Shown: positions 48,302-58,786, numbered from the stretch's first letter. The stretch is DNA of 64,000 bases from Gammaproteobacteria bacterium (GCA_029882355.1 JAOUKV010000010.1:1-64000); one strand, 5' to 3'. The notes: generated by a model from the letters alone, not told the origin. Program-made: numbers and translations.

Positions 48302-48954
48302 AGGGTTTTATCTCCAATCTTTTTTCTCATTGCATAAAGTCGATCAATAGTCTGATCATCAAGTTCTGTGACTGCGCCAAAACTCTTTGCCTTAAGTAAA
48401 ATTTCACAGGAATGCTCCAGCCTTTCCATGCCGTTATAAGCCTCAACAAGATCCTCGCCAAAACTTATTGCGCCATGACGAGCCAACACCATAACTTTAG
48501 AATTTTTAATATAGGGATGTAGCGCCGTGCCCATTTCCAGGCTTCCCGGCATCTGGAAAGGAACAATGGGGAGTTTACCAACAGCAAGAATCAGTTCAGA
48601 AAAACTTTTACCAGGTATTTCCTCAGCATCAGGGTAAGCAATACTATAGGCAACCGCCGTTGGCGGATGGGCATGAATGACAGCTTTAGCTTCAGCCCTC
48701 ATCCTGTAAACCTCAAGGTGCATCAACATTTCACTACTGGGTTCCCCCGTAATCACCTTGCCATTAATATCAATAAGCGCAATATCATTCTCTTGCAAAA
48801 GAAATTTTGGCACTCCTGAAGGCGTGATCAGAATGGTATTGTCATCAACGCGGTAACTAATATTGCCATCACATGCCGCCAGCATATTTTTATGATGCAG
48901 CCTGATTGCGGTTTTAATTATATCTTCTTTAATTTGTCTTTCTGAATTGTTCAT
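48298..48954 (-). CDS. Class II aldolase, probable DHAP-shunt aldolase
   Basis: A 218-residue class II aldolase/adducin-family protein. Metal ligands H94, H96 and H160 (IHAHPPTAV, LARHGAISFG) and the aldolase acid E75 (PSSEM) are present. This is like fuculose-1-phosphate aldolase, whereas the methionine-salvage dehydratase MtnB uses a related fold to dehydrate the same sugar phosphate. Fusion of its transcript and translation to mtnA (4-nt overlap) and absence of other mtn genes favour a DHAP shunt: 5-methylthioribulose-1-P or 5-deoxyribulose-1-P split into DHAP and an aldehyde. FucA function or MtnB function are the alternatives. Confidence 0.72.
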   Translation of the reverse strand: MNNSERQIKEDIIKTAIRLHHKNMLAACDGNISYRVDDNTILITPSGVPKFLLQENDIALIDINGKVITGEPSSEMLMHLEVYRMRAEAKAVIHAHPPTAVAYSIAYPDAEEIPGKSFSELILAVGKLPIVPFQMPGSLEMGTALHPYIKNSKVMVLARHGAISFGEDLVEAYNGMERLEHSCEILLKAKSFGAVTELDDQTIDRLYAMRKKIGDKTL

Positions 48955-48989
48955 GGGGAAATTTTAACAGCGAGTACAGCTCGAGATCA

Positions 48990-51839
48990 CTAAGCACCCA
49001 ACAACTGGCTGATTGCATTTAATAATTTGTCTTTAGCTAATGGCTTGCTCATAAACTGACTGACACCAATTTCGAGAGCCTGTTCTTCATCAATGACTTC
49101 ACTAAAACCCGTACACAAAATAATTGGTATATCATTCCTAATTTCCAATAAACGACGAGATAAATTATCACCAGTCAGTTCAGGCATGGTTTGATCAGTG
49201 ATAACAAGATCAAATTGATCGGGTGAATCATTGAACCGCTCAAGCGCCGCTAGAGGATTAGTAAAAAGAGTAACTTCATAACCAGCTTGAGATAACTGCT
49301 CTTTAACCAGGGCTCCTATCAACTCTTCATCATCAACAACCAGAATGTGTCCAACAACGGTTTGTTTCTGCTCTGCAGAAATTTTCGCCTGATTTTCAAC
49401 CTCATAACTTTCCATAATCACTTCTGGGAAGAACAGGGTGATGGTAGTGCCACCCCCTGCTTTCGTCTGTACATGAATATGACCACCGCTGGCGTGTACA
49501 ATACCGTGGACCATAGCCAGCCCCATACCTGCTCCAGAACCAATGCCTTTTGTTGTAAAGAAAGGATCAAAAATATTTTCTACAACACCATTTTTCATCC
49601 CAGAACCAGTATCACGCACAAACAATTCTATAAAATCTCCGGAAAATTCATCATGACAGGAGCTACAACGTTTATCATTGATTTGAAACTTAGAAATACC
49701 TACCTCAATAATACCTATCTGATTCTCAATAGCATCGCGTGCGTTAATCACCAGATTCATAATAATCTGATTCAACTGAACTTCACCAGTCTTCACATAA
49801 ATATCGCCTTCAGGAAGCAAGCTGATCAACTCAATGGAACTTGGAATGGTAGCTCGCAACATCTGCATAACATCCTCAATATAATGATTTAACTTCAAGC
49901 ATTTAATTTCACCCATATCACCACGACTAAAGGCCAAAAGTTGTGCTACTAAATTTTTAGAACGATCACCCGCTTTAATTACCTCATTGACGTATTTTCT
50001 TAATGTGTCAGCTTGATCACAAGCAACATTTTGACCACTTTTTCCACAGACCTCTATTGCAAGATTTGAATAACCTAAAATAGCCGATAACATATTATTA
50101 AAATCATGCGCCACACCACCTGTCAGCTTCCCAATCGCTTCCATCTTCTGAGACTGCAGAAGCTGACGCTGTAATAATCTAGATTCATCGGCCATCTTAA
50201 TCCGTTCAGAAATATCGCGGAATGTTACAACCGCTCCAATCGTGTTATCATTTTGTTTGATAGCAGTGATGGCATATTCTGCTGAAAAACTACTACCATC
50301 GTTTCTTGAAAAGGTCTCAACATCACTACAACAACAAGCATCGCTGCCTGCTATTTCACCAGTAATGACTCGATTTAAACAATCAATAAAACCATCATTA
50401 AGCTGATTCTTTGTTATCAATACAGATACTGGTTGATTGAGCATTTCATCAATACTATAACCCAGCATTCCAGTAGCAGCAGGATTGACAAAGGTTGCCA
50501 TTCCATTTACATCCACACCAAATATTCCATCGGCAGCAGATTCCAGCAATAATTCATTTAGACTTTTTCTTTCCTTAGTCTCTTCTGCCAGTGCATCTCG
50601 TGAAATCATAGTTTGCTTAAGATTAATGGCCATTTTGTTAAACGAATCTGCCAGCACACCTACTTCATCCTGAGAACCAACATCGGTTTTTATATCAAAA
50701 TCACCACGTCCAATATTTTTTGTGGCATCAGTTAATCTTACTAGCGCCCGAGTTATATTTTTACCAAATAAGAGCGCTGCAACAGTAATAAGCATTGCAA
50801 AAATAACACCCAGAAAAACAATCAACTCTGTTGCCTCTGTGGCAGATGATAATGCTTCATCATCATCAACAGTGATTACTACATGCCAACCGTCTCCAAC
50901 ATTTCCTTTACTATGATCGACAGATTCAGCACTACCACCAAAACTAAACATTTCTGCACCCATGGTAATAGCTATGGGTGACGACATCATTAAACTACTG
51001 TTTTCAGTATCTTTAAAATGTACAACCCTGCTCTGCTTACGATCCAGATAGCGTACACGATCTTCTGCCATACGTTGTGATAGCGGAGTCACACCTTGTC
51101 CGGCAACAATCAAGCCACCACTGCGCACAACCCTCATTTCACCAAAATTATTTTTCGCATAACCACTAACGGTACGATCTAACAGCTCCATAACATTAAT
51201 ATTTGATTTCAATATACCAACAATTTCATTATTAACTTTAATTGGAATAACAATACCAACGACATAACCGGCAACACTTTTATCAAAACCGCGATCATCA
51301 AAAAATATCTTTCCTGTTCCTCCATCAAATGCTTCTCGCCACCAATACTTATGAGCATGCGCCAGCGTTGTCAGCTTACCGGTTGAAGCAATCATTACGC
51401 CAAAACGATTGGTTAAAAATATCTCACCATATAATCCTGGCATGTTGATTTGCTGTAATTTGAAATAATTAGCAAGATTATTATTTAGGCGCTCCTGAAC
51501 AAGGGGATCATTATCGTCGATAGAAATCTCCCATCGAGAATTGAGCTCTTCAATCTTTTTACTGCGCTCAGCATCGGATAAGGCCTCATATTCCCTGTTA
51601 CTTCCTATTAGAGCACTGGCTACAACAGGAGCCGAAGAGAAAGCAAGGGAAATTGCTGCTTTCGACTCCAGCCGAGTACTTACTTTTTCAGAAATTTGAT
51701 TAGCGAGTAAAGCGAGATTAGCCTTTGCATTTTCAATAGCCAGTTGCTCATTTTGAAGAGAGAAAATGACCATTAATAAAAATAAAGTCAGCAAACTCAA
51801 TAGAGCCATAAGGCCGGATGCTTTATATGCGAGTTTCAT
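48990..51839 (-). CDS. Hybrid sensor histidine kinase (dCache-HAMP-PAS-HK-REC)
   Basis: A 949-residue membrane kinase. Order: TM 9-28; large periplasmic double-Cache region (about 30-335); TM 338-358; HAMP 359-411; PAS 425-545; HisKA with phospho-acceptor H578 (GGVAHDFNN); HATPase with N box (NLVINARDAIEN) and G1 DTGSGM; receiver 830-949 with DD 836-837, D882 and K932. A CSSCH motif (725-729) lies inside the HATPase lobe and a CCC cluster (502-504) in the PAS. No response regulator is adjacent, so output goes to an unlinked partner or through a phosphotransfer protein. It is transcribed away from ubiA and 36 bp ahead of the aldolase gene. Confidence 0.92.
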   Translation of the reverse strand: MKLAYKASGLMALLSLLTLFLLMVIFSLQNEQLAIENAKANLALLANQISEKVSTRLESKAAISLAFSSAPVVASALIGSNREYEALSDAERSKKIEELNSRWEISIDDNDPLVQERLNNNLANYFKLQQINMPGLYGEIFLTNRFGVMIASTGKLTTLAHAHKYWWREAFDGGTGKIFFDDRGFDKSVAGYVVGIVIPIKVNNEIVGILKSNINVMELLDRTVSGYAKNNFGEMRVVRSGGLIVAGQGVTPLSQRMAEDRVRYLDRKQSRVVHFKDTENSSLMMSSPIAITMGAEMFSFGGSAESVDHSKGNVGDGWHVVITVDDDEALSSATEATELIVFLGVIFAMLITVAALLFGKNITRALVRLTDATKNIGRGDFDIKTDVGSQDEVGVLADSFNKMAINLKQTMISRDALAEETKERKSLNELLLESAADGIFGVDVNGMATFVNPAATGMLGYSIDEMLNQPVSVLITKNQLNDGFIDCLNRVITGEIAGSDACCCSDVETFSRNDGSSFSAEYAITAIKQNDNTIGAVVTFRDISERIKMADESRLLQRQLLQSQKMEAIGKLTGGVAHDFNNMLSAILGYSNLAIEVCGKSGQNVACDQADTLRKYVNEVIKAGDRSKNLVAQLLAFSRGDMGEIKCLKLNHYIEDVMQMLRATIPSSIELISLLPEGDIYVKTGEVQLNQIIMNLVINARDAIENQIGIIEVGISKFQINDKRCSSCHDEFSGDFIELFVRDTGSGMKNGVVENIFDPFFTTKGIGSGAGMGLAMVHGIVHASGGHIHVQTKAGGGTTITLFFPEVIMESYEVENQAKISAEQKQTVVGHILVVDDEELIGALVKEQLSQAGYEVTLFTNPLAALERFNDSPDQFDLVITDQTMPELTGDNLSRRLLEIRNDIPIILCTGFSEVIDEEQALEIGVSQFMSKPLAKDKLLNAISQLLGA

Positions 51840-52053
51840 CTATCCCCTGAATATATATAGATCAATCAATCTTAAAAGTTAAATTTTAAATACACACACC
51901 TAAGTATATGCATAAAAATGTAATCCAGCGACACACAGAGTGATAATTAGCCATTTAATTACAATGGTGAGTACGATACATAATGCTTTATTAAGAAAGT
52001 GGTGTTTTCGTCCATAAAATTGGAGTTTAAGCCTTTAAAAGAACACCAAACCT

Positions 52054-52944
52054 TTAGTGCACCATCGCACTGAGAACAAAACCAGCACAAAGCGTTGCAC
52101 CGACCCAATGTGATTTAAGAAAATACTGGAAACCCCAGCTTTCGCCATGCCTGAACAACATAAAGCTTAGCCAGAGTTGCCAACATATTGCGAGCATCAC
52201 CGCAGATTGAACGATTACATCATAATGCCAGCAGGCAGTGCCAAGTAGCAGTACCGTACCAGCACCAGAAATAATAATGGCAAAGATGGCGTAATCACCA
52301 AACCAAAGCGCTGCCGATTTCATTCCCATCTTTTTATCATCAGGCCTGTCTGCCAGCGCATAGGCAGTGTCATAGGAAATGGACCACAACACATTGGCAG
52401 CGAAGAGCAGCCAGGGTATGGGGCTATTGATAATACTGCCCTGTTCAGCGGCCCATGCCATGATAATCCCCCAACCAAATGACATGCCGAGCCAGGCCTG
52501 GGGAATATGGATGTACCGCTTCATGAAAGGATATAAGGTGGCAAGTAAAGCACCGATTACCGATAGCAGAATGACAAACTTGGGTAATTGAAAAACCAGT
52601 AACAGTGCCAGAGACAGCAAGATCATAAAGCCAAAAAGTGACGCCGCTGGAGAGATACGTCCAGCGGCTATAGGACGTAGTTTTGTTCGCTCTACATGCG
52701 GATCAAGTTTTCTGTCGGCGAAGTCATTGATCAGGCAACCGGCGGAACGCATCAGCAACACGCCAGTGATAAAAATTAAAAGATGGTTGATTTGCGGTGC
52801 GCCATTGGACGCTGCCAACAAACCCCACAAGGTCGGCCACATTAATAACCAGTAACCGATCGGCCGGTTGATGCGGAGTAGCTCTATCCAGTCTTTGGCC
52901 TGACCGATGGGGGTAAAAGCAAAGCTGTAGTTTTTGCTGTTCAT
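52054..52944 (-). CDS. ubiA: 4-hydroxybenzoate octaprenyltransferase
   Basis: A 296-residue integral membrane prenyltransferase that attaches the polyprenyl tail to 4-hydroxybenzoate in ubiquinone synthesis. The first aspartate motif is NDFADRKLDPHVERTKLRPIA, and the second DTAYALADRPDDKKMGMKS, followed by STALW-like ALWFGD. About eight to nine membrane segments. The ATG at 52944 is preferred over an adjacent GTG. It lies 12 bp downstream of the symporter gene with no ubiC beside it. Paired with ubiG at 8253. Confidence 0.95.
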   Translation of the reverse strand: MNSKNYSFAFTPIGQAKDWIELLRINRPIGYWLLMWPTLWGLLAASNGAPQINHLLIFITGVLLMRSAGCLINDFADRKLDPHVERTKLRPIAAGRISPAASLFGFMILLSLALLLVFQLPKFVILLSVIGALLATLYPFMKRYIHIPQAWLGMSFGWGIIMAWAAEQGSIINSPIPWLLFAANVLWSISYDTAYALADRPDDKKMGMKSAALWFGDYAIFAIIISGAGTVLLLGTACWHYDVIVQSAVMLAICWQLWLSFMLFRHGESWGFQYFLKSHWVGATLCAGFVLSAMVH

Positions 52945-52956
52945 CACTTAAGCGTT

Positions 52957-54375
52957 TTATAGACTGGCTTCGATCTTGTATTTCTTGTTAATAAGCAGCG
53001 GCAGCGTCAGTATGATCAGTCCTGTGATAATGCCCGCCATACCTTCATAGACTGCGCCGTGCCAGCCCAGGTAACGCCAGATCATGGCGACAGACAAACC
53101 GGTGAGAACTGCCAATATACTTAATTTCTGACCCGGTTTGCCGCCCAGACTTAACACAATAAGCAAGGGTGCGAAGGCGCTGGCAAGCCCGGACCATGCC
53201 AGGATAACAAGACTGAATACGCTCTGGCCATTAACTAAAGCCCATAACAGGGCAACCAGTGTGATCAGCAGTGTTGCCGCTTTAAGTAGAAAAGTGTTTT
53301 CAACTTTGTGTGGTAACAGATCATGCGTGATAGCAGCCGAACAGCTGAGAACCAGTGAGTCAGCGGTAGACATGGTAGCCGCAAATATACCGGCAAGTAC
53401 CAGGCCGACGAATACCGGTGAAAGCAGCTCAAGTGCCATGGTCGGCAATGCCAGTTCGGCATCGAAGCTGCCGTCATTGGCCAGATAAATGCGAGACAGC
53501 AAACCAACGCCTGTTGCCATCGCATAAAATGCGGTAAACCACAGGTAGTACCAGAGCCTTGCCTGATTCATTTTTTTATTACTTGTCAGCGTCATAAAAC
53601 GAACCATGATGTGGGGTTGGCCGATAACGGAGAAGCCGGCAAAGGCCCAGCTAATGGCAAACAAAACACCGCCTGCCAGACCAGGCAGTGCCAGGTCTTT
53701 GGGGAACCAGTCGAGAAAACCGTCCACCGCATTCATCTGTGAAATACTGGCATCGATGCCGCCCAGCGAGCTGGTGGCGACAAAAAGCAGTATTGCCATG
53801 GCAACGATCATCACCACCGACTGTGCGGCATCCGTCCAGATAGAAGCGCGGATGCCACCGGCGATGCAATATACAGCAACCAGTACTGCGCCTATGACTG
53901 CACCCGCCCATATCGGCCAGTCGAATAACACGTGCAGTGCCTTGCCGCCAGCGACAAGCTGGGCGCTGGCATAGGCAAGAAGAAAGACGAGCGAGATAAG
54001 CCCGATGATGCGTTGCAGGCTGTCCTGCTTACCGTTGTTATACCAGTTGCTGAGCACGCCCGCATAACTGACTTCACCGGATAATTCTGTGGCTGTACGC
54101 AGGCGGCGATGGACAAATGTCGATGCCAGAAAATCACCAACGATCCAACCTAACATCAACCATATCGAGGCCAGACCAGTGGCATAGGTGTAACCGATAA
54201 CGCCGATAAACATGTATCCGCTGTTGTTGGTGGCAACAGCAGATAAACCGACCAGTGCCGGTGAAATCGAACTGCTGGCTAAATAATAATCCTGCCTGGT
54301 GCCACGGCTCTTGCGTGCTGAAGAGACGCCGATGACGACAAACAGGAGTAAAAAAAACAGGAAAGAAACTATCAT
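52957..54375 (-). CDS. Sodium:solute symporter (SSS/PutP family)
   Basis: A 472-residue protein with about 13 membrane segments of the LeuT-fold SSS family. The Na+ site motifs are recognisable: ALVGLSAVATNNSGYMFIG in TM1 and the ST(S)-D loop (AATMSTADSLVLSCSAAI) in TM8. Closest in style to proline or pantothenate symporters. Position directly downstream of the ectoine operon suggests an osmolyte such as proline or ectoine, but substrate-specific residues are not evident. Between it and ask lies only the TPR gene. Confidence 0.9.
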   Translation of the reverse strand: MIVSFLFFLLLFVVIGVSSARKSRGTRQDYYLASSSISPALVGLSAVATNNSGYMFIGVIGYTYATGLASIWLMLGWIVGDFLASTFVHRRLRTATELSGEVSYAGVLSNWYNNGKQDSLQRIIGLISLVFLLAYASAQLVAGGKALHVLFDWPIWAGAVIGAVLVAVYCIAGGIRASIWTDAAQSVVMIVAMAILLFVATSSLGGIDASISQMNAVDGFLDWFPKDLALPGLAGGVLFAISWAFAGFSVIGQPHIMVRFMTLTSNKKMNQARLWYYLWFTAFYAMATGVGLLSRIYLANDGSFDAELALPTMALELLSPVFVGLVLAGIFAATMSTADSLVLSCSAAITHDLLPHKVENTFLLKAATLLITLVALLWALVNGQSVFSLVILAWSGLASAFAPLLIVLSLGGKPGQKLSILAVLTGLSVAMIWRYLGWHGAVYEGMAGIITGLIILTLPLLINKKYKIEASL

Positions 54376-54431
54376 AATTTAAATTTTCGCTTAGGGGTCG
54401 TGTTCAGGTTGGCGATAAATGTTTTTGCAGG

Positions 54432-55325
54432 CTACTTATCGTTAACGGATACTATGGCATCCATTGACAGTAGATCATCGAACACTTGAATACCTATGAG
54501 ATTTATAAAGCTCTTATCCATTTTGGCTTCATCAATATAAGTGCTGGAAAGTTCAATCGCTCTTTTCAGGTCTTCAACTGCCGCATCAATGTTGTTTAGT
54601 GTTGAATTCGCACAGGCGCGTTGATAGTAGGCATAAGCATAATCCTCATCTATTAACAGTGCTTTATTGCATAGACTAATTGCCCATTGCGGCTCGCCCA
54701 TATCCAGAACTTCGTCAGCCTTGTAGGCGAGTGCCTCCATATCTGTTGGGTTAATGTTGAGTATCTGGTCATAGACATCAATCTTTGCCTGATGAGTGGC
54801 CTCTATTCCGGCACGCATCCATAATGAATGCATCGTATTTGTGCGAGTGATTTCTTCTTGCGCCAGTATGATTCGGTTAGTACGATCCTTAAGCTTATTT
54901 TCCAGATCAACTAGACGTTGTTCATAGTCTTCGGAAATATGAGAAACCTTTTCCTCTATGACATCGCTCAACTTGTGACGAATTTCACGCATCGAGCTCC
55001 AGCCGACAAGTGCGAGTATGGATGCCGCCGCTGCGATGATATAAAAAATATTATTGACGGTACTGGTCGCATAGTTGATGGCCCGGTCTGATGCACCCAA
55101 CTCAGCGGCTGTGAAGCGCTCAATAAATTCTGCACGCTGGTTCTGCAGATTAGTGCGTAGCGCTTTTATTTCATCCAGAACATAGCGTTCAACAAATGGG
55201 TTATAGAGTGGTTTATCCAGGCCATCGACCACCTTGTTATTTTGTTCGGCTTGCTGATTACTTTCGGGCGCTGCAATTGTCAATGCAGGTATAACCAATA
55301 ATAGAAGGACAAATAGGTGTCTCAT
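54432..55325 (-). CDS. Membrane-anchored TPR protein
   Basis: A 297-residue protein: signal peptide 1-19, a periplasmic helical region to about residue 90, a membrane segment at 92-109, a coiled coil (120-165), then TPR repeats (about 180-262; DQILNINPTDMEALAYKADE, CNKALLIDEDYAYAYYQRA and AVEDLKRAIELSS patterns). The topology places TPRs in the cytoplasm. No family name recognised. It lies between ask and the symporter with 156 bp and 56 bp spacers; a role in osmotic response is guilt by association only. Confidence 0.75.
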   Translation of the reverse strand: MRHLFVLLLLVIPALTIAAPESNQQAEQNNKVVDGLDKPLYNPFVERYVLDEIKALRTNLQNQRAEFIERFTAAELGASDRAINYATSTVNNIFYIIAAAASILALVGWSSMREIRHKLSDVIEEKVSHISEDYEQRLVDLENKLKDRTNRIILAQEEITRTNTMHSLWMRAGIEATHQAKIDVYDQILNINPTDMEALAYKADEVLDMGEPQWAISLCNKALLIDEDYAYAYYQRACANSTLNNIDAAVEDLKRAIELSSTYIDEAKMDKSFINLIGIQVFDDLLSMDAIVSVNDK

Positions 55326-55481
55326 AGTATGTCTCTGTGAAAGTTTTCAGGGAGTATAAATATTGAGAATGCTGCAGAGTTATTGTTATCAAGAATTTTA
55401 TTCATTGCACTGTCATTTATATTATTGAAAGATAGTTTCGTATTTATGGAGCCCATATAAATGAAGTAGCAGAAATAAAAA

Positions 55482-56948
55482 TTAGGTCGCAAGTTTTATC
55501 GCTCTACCATGGTCATGCACTTCTACCAGTTTTTTATGCAGGCTTTGAACGGCGGTTACGTAATCTTCCTCATCGATAATAAATTGCATATCGACCTGCC
55601 GCATAGACTGGTGCATGGCCAATATGTTGACGTTTTTCTCGGACAGGGCATTTACCGCTTTTGCTAGTATGCCAGGCACATTTAAATCGCTGCCGATAGC
55701 GGAGACAATGGCGACCTTTTGCTGTCCGATTTCCGCTTCCGGAAAAGCTTCCCCTAGCACGGCGCCTATGCGTTTAATGGTTTTAATATTGGTACGTAAG
55801 TAATGGGTAATGGTATTGGCATTGACATCTTTTGAAACAATATAAGCTTTAAAACGATGAATAACCGAGAGAAACATAGCGTCATATTCATTGAAGCTCC
55901 CCGTCATGTCCTGATCGAATAAAGACAATGCATAAATGCCTTTACAGCCAGCAATAATTTCTACGCAGGGTTTTTCGCTAACATAATCACAGGTGATCAG
56001 AGTGCCCGTATGCTCGGGCTCAAAAGTGTTTTTAACACGAAGCGGAATGTTGTTGTAGCGCAAACCTTTTGCTGCCTTTGGGTGAATGGCTTCCATGCCT
56101 AAGTTGGCCAGATGATCGCCTACATCATAATTAGTACGTCCGATGGGCACTGCATTAGCTTCACCAACCAGTCGTGGATCGGCACTGCTCAGGTGAAACT
56201 CTTTGTGTATCACGGTTTCTTTTGCCTGTGTGATTACAGCGATTCGGCTGAATGTCATCTCACTGTAACCACGGTCGAAAGAAGACATCAGACCGGACTC
56301 GCTATGTGCATAACCGGTGACGATCGGTAATTGGCTGCTCAGATCCAGATCGGCGAATGCTATTTTAATACGCTGATCAAGGGATACATGTTCTGTTGTT
56401 CGCCAGCCGGTTAAGTCGATATAACAGGCATTGATGCCATCGCGTTTTAATAAAGTTGCGGTATTCCAGGCACTGTGTGCTTCACCGATGCTGCATAACA
56501 TTTCACGTACAGTAGCAAGCTGTGTTTCGAGTGCGAAGTGGCCGTGCTGACAGATTTTTTGCAAATTTATCAGCACACGTCTGGCATCTTCGATACGTTC
56601 ATCAAAAAAACTGTTGGCCTGAACTAACAGCTCATCAGATCCTGATATATTGACGCCAAACAAAGACTTGTTGATATCAAACATGGCTGTTTTAACGTCT
56701 TCCAGTGCTTTCGACCAACTATCATTTTCCAGGCTGTCAGCAAATAGACCATATACCCCTGGCTCACCGGTTTTTTTATGTTCAAGTAAGCCGTCGGTAA
56801 TACCCGCATAAGCTGAAACAACAAAGACTCGCTGGTACAGAGTATCACGACGCATCGGTTTTTTAATGATGTTGTCACGAATGGCAACATAATCACTCAT
56901 CGAAGAGCCGCCTATTTTTTCTACACTATGGGCATTCATTATTTTCAT
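55482..56948 (-). CDS. ask: Ectoine-specific aspartate kinase (Ask_Ect)
   Basis: A 488-residue aspartokinase with the ectoine-cluster form: start VEKIGGSSMSDY (in place of the usual KFGGTSV), VVSAYAGITDGLLE, and two ACT repeats in the last 150 residues (MTGSFNEYDAMF, VAIVSAIGSDLNVPGILAKAV). It makes aspartyl phosphate for ectoine and, less directly, for the threonine/lysine branch. It is 21 bp after ectC in the same operon. No separate lysC-type gene is in the window. The dedicated enzyme is thought to relieve feedback limits on ectoine production. Confidence 0.95.
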   Translation of the reverse strand: MKIMNAHSVEKIGGSSMSDYVAIRDNIIKKPMRRDTLYQRVFVVSAYAGITDGLLEHKKTGEPGVYGLFADSLENDSWSKALEDVKTAMFDINKSLFGVNISGSDELLVQANSFFDERIEDARRVLINLQKICQHGHFALETQLATVREMLCSIGEAHSAWNTATLLKRDGINACYIDLTGWRTTEHVSLDQRIKIAFADLDLSSQLPIVTGYAHSESGLMSSFDRGYSEMTFSRIAVITQAKETVIHKEFHLSSADPRLVGEANAVPIGRTNYDVGDHLANLGMEAIHPKAAKGLRYNNIPLRVKNTFEPEHTGTLITCDYVSEKPCVEIIAGCKGIYALSLFDQDMTGSFNEYDAMFLSVIHRFKAYIVSKDVNANTITHYLRTNIKTIKRIGAVLGEAFPEAEIGQQKVAIVSAIGSDLNVPGILAKAVNALSEKNVNILAMHQSMRQVDMQFIIDEEDYVTAVQSLHKKLVEVHDHGRAIKLAT

Positions 56949-56969
56949 TTAGCATTATTAATTTATCTG

Positions 56970-57362
56970 TCACGCTGACTCTAGCTCGTAAGCACCGTCA
57001 GCGTTATGGACTTCATTGCCGGTAACCGGCGGATTAAATACACAGGCCATCTTCATTTCATTGAAGGCGCGCAGAATGTGTTTATCATTCTTATCCAGGG
57101 CGTAAACCGTGCCGGGGCCTATTGGATGTATATTTCCATCATCCAGATTTTCTATTTCACCTTCACCGGACATACAGTAAACAGATTCAAGATGGTTCTG
57201 ATAGTGCATTTGAAAATCGGCACCCTCGTAGATAGTAGTGATATGGAAAGAAAAGCCCATATTGTCCTCTTTCAGCAACAGTCGGACGCTATCCCAGTTA
57301 CCGTTGGGGTCTTCGACTCGGCGCTCTGATTTTTCCGCTTCTTCCAGGGTTCTAACAATCAT
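56970..57362 (-). CDS. ectC: Ectoine synthase
   Basis: A 130-residue cupin that cyclises N-gamma-acetyl-diaminobutyrate to ectoine. The start [25 protein letters not shown], metal-site region [27 protein letters not shown] and tail [17 protein letters not shown] are close to known EctC. It lies between ectB (63 bp) and ask (21 bp). No ectD hydroxylase is seen in the window, so the end product here is ectoine rather than hydroxyectoine unless ectD is elsewhere. Confidence 0.97.
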   Translation of the reverse strand: MIVRTLEEAEKSERRVEDPNGNWDSVRLLLKEDNMGFSFHITTIYEGADFQMHYQNHLESVYCMSGEGEIENLDDGNIHPIGPGTVYALDKNDKHILRAFNEMKMACVFNPPVTGNEVHNADGAYELESA

Positions 57363-57425
57363 TGTTACTTTTTTCTCTGGTGATATTTTTCGTTTTATGC
57401 TTTGTTTAAAAGAGTTTCCCGTCGA

Positions 57426-58733
57426 TTAATCGTCTACGCGAACATCATCAAAATAATCGGACTCTTCGGGAATGCCATCTTCTTTCGCACACACTTCTTT
57501 TACAGCCTGCTCTACGATGTCGATGCCTTTTTTCAGATTTTCATCACTGGTTACCAGCGGGCATAAAAACTTAACCACCTGGTCATCAGCACCACTGGTT
57601 TCGATAATCAGGCCTTGTTGAAAACAGGCATGCGTAATTTTTCCGGCAATATCACCGTTGACGCAATTCATACCGAGAAACATACCGCGACCGCGGCAAG
57701 TGAAGTTACCTTCACCATATAGCTCGGCAATTGCGTTGAGACGTTCAAGAACGTACTTGCCTTTGCGCTTGATCTCTTTGGAGAAAGTATCATCAGACCA
57801 GTAATGATCAATGGCTGCTTTGGCGGTAACAAAGGCAAAGTTATTGCCGCGGAAGGTGCCGTTATGTTCGCCCGGTTTCCACTGGTCTAATTCAGGTTTG
57901 ATGAGCACTACCGCAAAAGGTGTACCATAACCACCCAGTGATTTTGACAGGGTGATAATGTCGGGTTTGATACCTGCTTCTTCGAAGCTGAAAAAAGTGC
58001 CTGTACGTCCGCAACCGGCCTGGATATCATCGATGATTAATAAAATCTCATGCTCTCTACAGATTGCCTCAAGGTTTCTTAACCACTCAAAACTGGCGAC
58101 ATTGATACCGCCTTCACCCTGCACGGTCTCAACGATAACCGCCGCAGGCAGATCTACACCGCTGCTTGAATCGGAGATGACTTTTTCAAGATAAGCAGTA
58201 GTATCGACATCCTCCCCCAGGTAACCGTCATAAGGCATACGAAATGTACCGCTTAAACTGACGCCGGCGGCACCTCGGTGATGCGAGTTTCCGGTCGCGG
58301 CAAGCGCTCCCAGGCTGACACCATGAAAGCCGTTGGTGAAAGCGATAACATGTTCACGCCCGGTAACGTTTCTTGCCAATTTTAGTGCCGCTTCAACCGC
58401 GTTAGTGCCGGTTGGCCCGGTGAACTGCATAACGTATTCATAAGCGCGGGGTTTAAGAATTTTTTCATTGAAGGCAGTCAGGAACGCTGCCTTGGCCTTG
58501 GTATGCAGATCCAGGCCATGGGTGATGCCATCTTCCTGTATATATGCCAGCAGTTTTTCTTTGAACAGTGGATTATTATGCCCGTAATTCAGCGTCCCGG
58601 CACCTGCGAGAAAATCAAGATACTGGTTACCGTCTTCGTCGTACAAATATTCACCCTGTGCTTTATGAAAAATGCGGGGGAAAGAGCGTGCGTAACTTTG
58701 TACTTCCGATTCGATTTCATCAAAAATTTTCAT
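57426..58733 (-). CDS. ectB: L-2,4-diaminobutyrate transaminase
   Basis: A 435-residue class III PLP transaminase that converts aspartate semialdehyde to 2,4-diaminobutyrate with glutamate. The start [73 protein letters not shown] and [10 protein letters not shown] (PLP Lys) are characteristic. The ATG at 58733 has AGGA 7 nt upstream; an in-frame TTG six codons earlier was rejected. Second gene of the operon, 53 bp after ectA. Confidence 0.97.
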   Translation of the reverse strand: MKIFDEIESEVQSYARSFPRIFHKAQGEYLYDEDGNQYLDFLAGAGTLNYGHNNPLFKEKLLAYIQEDGITHGLDLHTKAKAAFLTAFNEKILKPRAYEYVMQFTGPTGTNAVEAALKLARNVTGREHVIAFTNGFHGVSLGALAATGNSHHRGAAGVSLSGTFRMPYDGYLGEDVDTTAYLEKVISDSSSGVDLPAAVIVETVQGEGGINVASFEWLRNLEAICREHEILLIIDDIQAGCGRTGTFFSFEEAGIKPDIITLSKSLGGYGTPFAVVLIKPELDQWKPGEHNGTFRGNNFAFVTAKAAIDHYWSDDTFSKEIKRKGKYVLERLNAIAELYGEGNFTCRGRGMFLGMNCVNGDIAGKITHACFQQGLIIETSGADDQVVKFLCPLVTSDENLKKGIDIVEQAVKEVCAKEDGIPEESDYFDDVRVDD

Positions 58734-58786
58734 ATAGATATCCTGACGCAATACTTAAACGCCGTATTATTTTATTAAACGTAATG

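Noticed and set aside
50319-50340. CXXCH in the 949-aa kinase as cytochrome c site
   Set aside because: The CXXCH at residues 725-729 is in the cytoplasmic ATPase domain, where haem c is not attached.
58734-58751. TTG start of a longer ectB
   Set aside because: AGGA lies between it and the ATG at 58733, and EctB proteins start at MKIF.
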